Assembly: GCA_024278155.1 (NCBI GenBank)
Contig: JAJRTT010000387.1
Coordinates: 1 to 6,021, forward strand
Source of the DNA: Bacteroidota bacterium
GTDB taxonomy: Bacteria; Bacteroidota; Bacteroidia; Bacteroidales; JAADJA01
Direction of reading: 5' to 3'
Length of the DNA: 6,021 nucleotides
Part shown: positions 5,019 to 6,021 of the stretch, one piece after another
How the letters are laid out: each line of letters begins with the position of its first letter
Position numbering within the stretch: the stretch's first letter is position 1
Translations under genes and position numbers: made by a program
Notes under the pieces: model-generated
Seen by the model: the letters and a program-made list of their open reading frames with translations, nothing else
Database searches by the model: none
Told to the model about the DNA's origin: nothing

Positions 5019-6021
5019 TTTGAAATAAAAACAACTTCCTTTTCCAGGGGCACTTTCAATTTTTAGACCTTTCCCCGCAGGATTGTTTTTTTGGATCAAC
5101 TCATTGCAAAGAATGAGCCCCAGCCCTGTCCCGCGTTCGCCAGCAGTTCCCTGTACCGATTTTTTCTGGTCAATTTTAAAAAGCCCCTTTCTGGTTTCAT
5201 CGTCCATTCCAATACCATTATCGCAAATACTTATTTCTACCGCATCCTTTAGTTTACGGGCGCTTACATCTATCCTTCCACCAGTACCCGTAAATTTGAT
5301 TGCATTCGATATAATATTCCTGATTACTGTTGCTGTCATCTCCGCATCGACCAAAACAATCGTATCCTTGGGGATAATTGTTTTAATTGAAATCCCCTTT
5401 TGGATGGCAAAAGTTTCAAGTTCTTGCATACAATTTGAAACAAGACCAGCAACATCTGTTTTTTGCGGGTTGAACTGCAAAGTGCCCAATTGGCTTTGTG
5501 CCCAGTTCAGTAGGTTTTTCAGCAGGAATTCGAGCGATTGTGCCGATTTGTCCATGTTTTCCAAATACAGCCCAAGTTTGTCCTTATCCGTTTCGTACAG
5601 GTTTTTCAACATATAGGAGGTTGATAACGTCAGCAAGTTGATTGGATTTTTCAAGTCGTGGGAAATAATGGCGAAAAATTTATCCTTGGCCGAATTAAGT
5701 TCCCGGAGGCTTGTGTTTAGCAGTTCAACTTCGTTTTTGCGTTTTTCGATTTCCCTGTTTTTCTCTCGTAGGGTTTCGTTCATCTTCTTTTTGGCCCGGT
5801 AGCGAAAGAACATCCCGGCAGCGACTAAAAAAATCAATAACAAAACAAGGATAAGCACATTCCTGAAATTCTCTTGTTTCAGCAATAGAAGGTTTTGTTC
5901 CTGATTTTCCTTCGTGAGCAAAACGATTTCTTTCTCCTTCTTTTCGGTTTCATATTTTGTTTGCAAATCGGCCACGGCTTCAGTTTGTCGTTGAAGGAAA
6001 ATTTCAGTCTCCAAATCCCTG
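4989..6021 (-). CDS. Membrane sensor histidine kinase, C-terminal part (partial)
   Basis: The frame is open to the right edge (reading ...RDLETEIFLQ at the edge); the TTG at 6014 is an internal leucine, so the true start is outside. Counting from that codon: residues 10-50 are a charged, probably coiled-coil segment (TKYETEKKEKEI), 53-70 one transmembrane helix (VLILVLLLIFLVAAGMFF), and 75-110 a second coiled coil. HisKA follows, with FFAIISHDLKNPI and phospho-acceptor H119. The HATPase domain has N box N233/N237 (NIISNAIKF), G1 box D265-N-G-I-G269, F box GLFKID (277-282) and G2 box GTGLGL (295-300). The kinase core looks complete and active. The YETEKKE...TM layout is typical of Bacteroidetes kinases with TPR repeats before the membrane helix, so a TPR sensor region upstream is expected but not seen. 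It converges on the response regulator gene with a 30-base tail overlap, which supports a cognate pair but does not prove it. Confidence 0.95.
   Translation of the reverse strand, partial: RDLETEIFLQRQTEAVADLQTKYETEKKEKEIVLLTKENQEQNLLLLKQENFRNVLILVLLLIFLVAAGMFFRYRAKKKMNETLREKNREIEKRKNEVELLNTSLRELNSAKDKFFAIISHDLKNPINLLTLSTSYMLKNLYETDKDKLGLYLENMDKSAQSLEFLLKNLLNWAQSQLGTLQFNPQKTDVAGLVSNCMQELETFAIQKGISIKTIIPKDTIVLVDAEMTATVIRNIISNAIKFTGTGGRIDVSARKLKDAVEISICDNGIGMDDETRKGLFKIDQKKSVQGTAGERGTGLGLILCNELIQKNNPAGKGLKIESAPGKGSCFYFKLTNFPPVNP

Noticed and set aside
5083..5616. Open frame of 177 codons on the plus strand
   Set aside because: It lies entirely opposite the kinase HisKA/HATPase region, has no recognisable domain and is a by-product of the kinase codon pattern.
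6012..6014. TTG as the start codon of the histidine kinase
   Set aside because: The frame is open to the right edge, and a start here would cut through a coiled-coil segment and remove the expected sensor region.

Overview
The window looks like a piece of a Bacteroidetes (Bacteroidota) chromosome. The evidence is a type IX secretion (T9SS) C-terminal sorting domain, a GEVED-type surface domain, a secreted protein with the usual Bacteroidetes N-terminal pattern (LDVxSTGxGMLMPRLT...GLTVYDTGTSSYWYYNGLIWTEV), a histidine kinase with a coiled coil and one membrane helix of the kind that follows TPR repeats in this phylum, a TAnnTTTG promoter element, and start codons without Shine-Dalgarno sequences. 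The genus cannot be told from the sequence.

Layout. (1) Positions 1-1058, plus strand: the 3' end of a large secreted or surface protein, cut by the left edge, with a GEVED domain, a further extracellular domain and a C-terminal pair of dockerin-like calcium loops. (2) 1059-1377: a 319-base convergent intergenic region with no gene. It holds a possible terminator for the plus-strand gene and a good hairpin terminator for the minus-strand operon; the latter resembles a dispersed GACAGGCTCAA repeat. (3) 1378-4108, minus strand: a two-gene operon with a 4-base gap. The first gene encodes an exported protein ending in a C1q/TNF-like domain; the second encodes a T9SS-sorted surface protein. (4) 4109-4313: a 205-base divergent control region with promoter-like elements on both strands, inverted repeats and two pairs of direct repeats with exact 10-base period. 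(5) 4314-5018, plus strand: an OmpR/PhoB-type response regulator. (6) 4989-6021, minus strand: a sensor histidine kinase, cut by the right edge, whose 3' end overlaps the regulator's 3' end by 30 bases.

Working model (inference): the kinase and the response regulator are a two-component pair, and the regulator may act on its own gene and on the divergent C1q-like/T9SS operon through the shared control region. The operon probably makes cell-surface or extracellular material. No CRISPR array, tRNA, rRNA, transposase or phage gene is visible. Both edge genes are incomplete, so the kinase sensor region and most of the first surface protein are not available.
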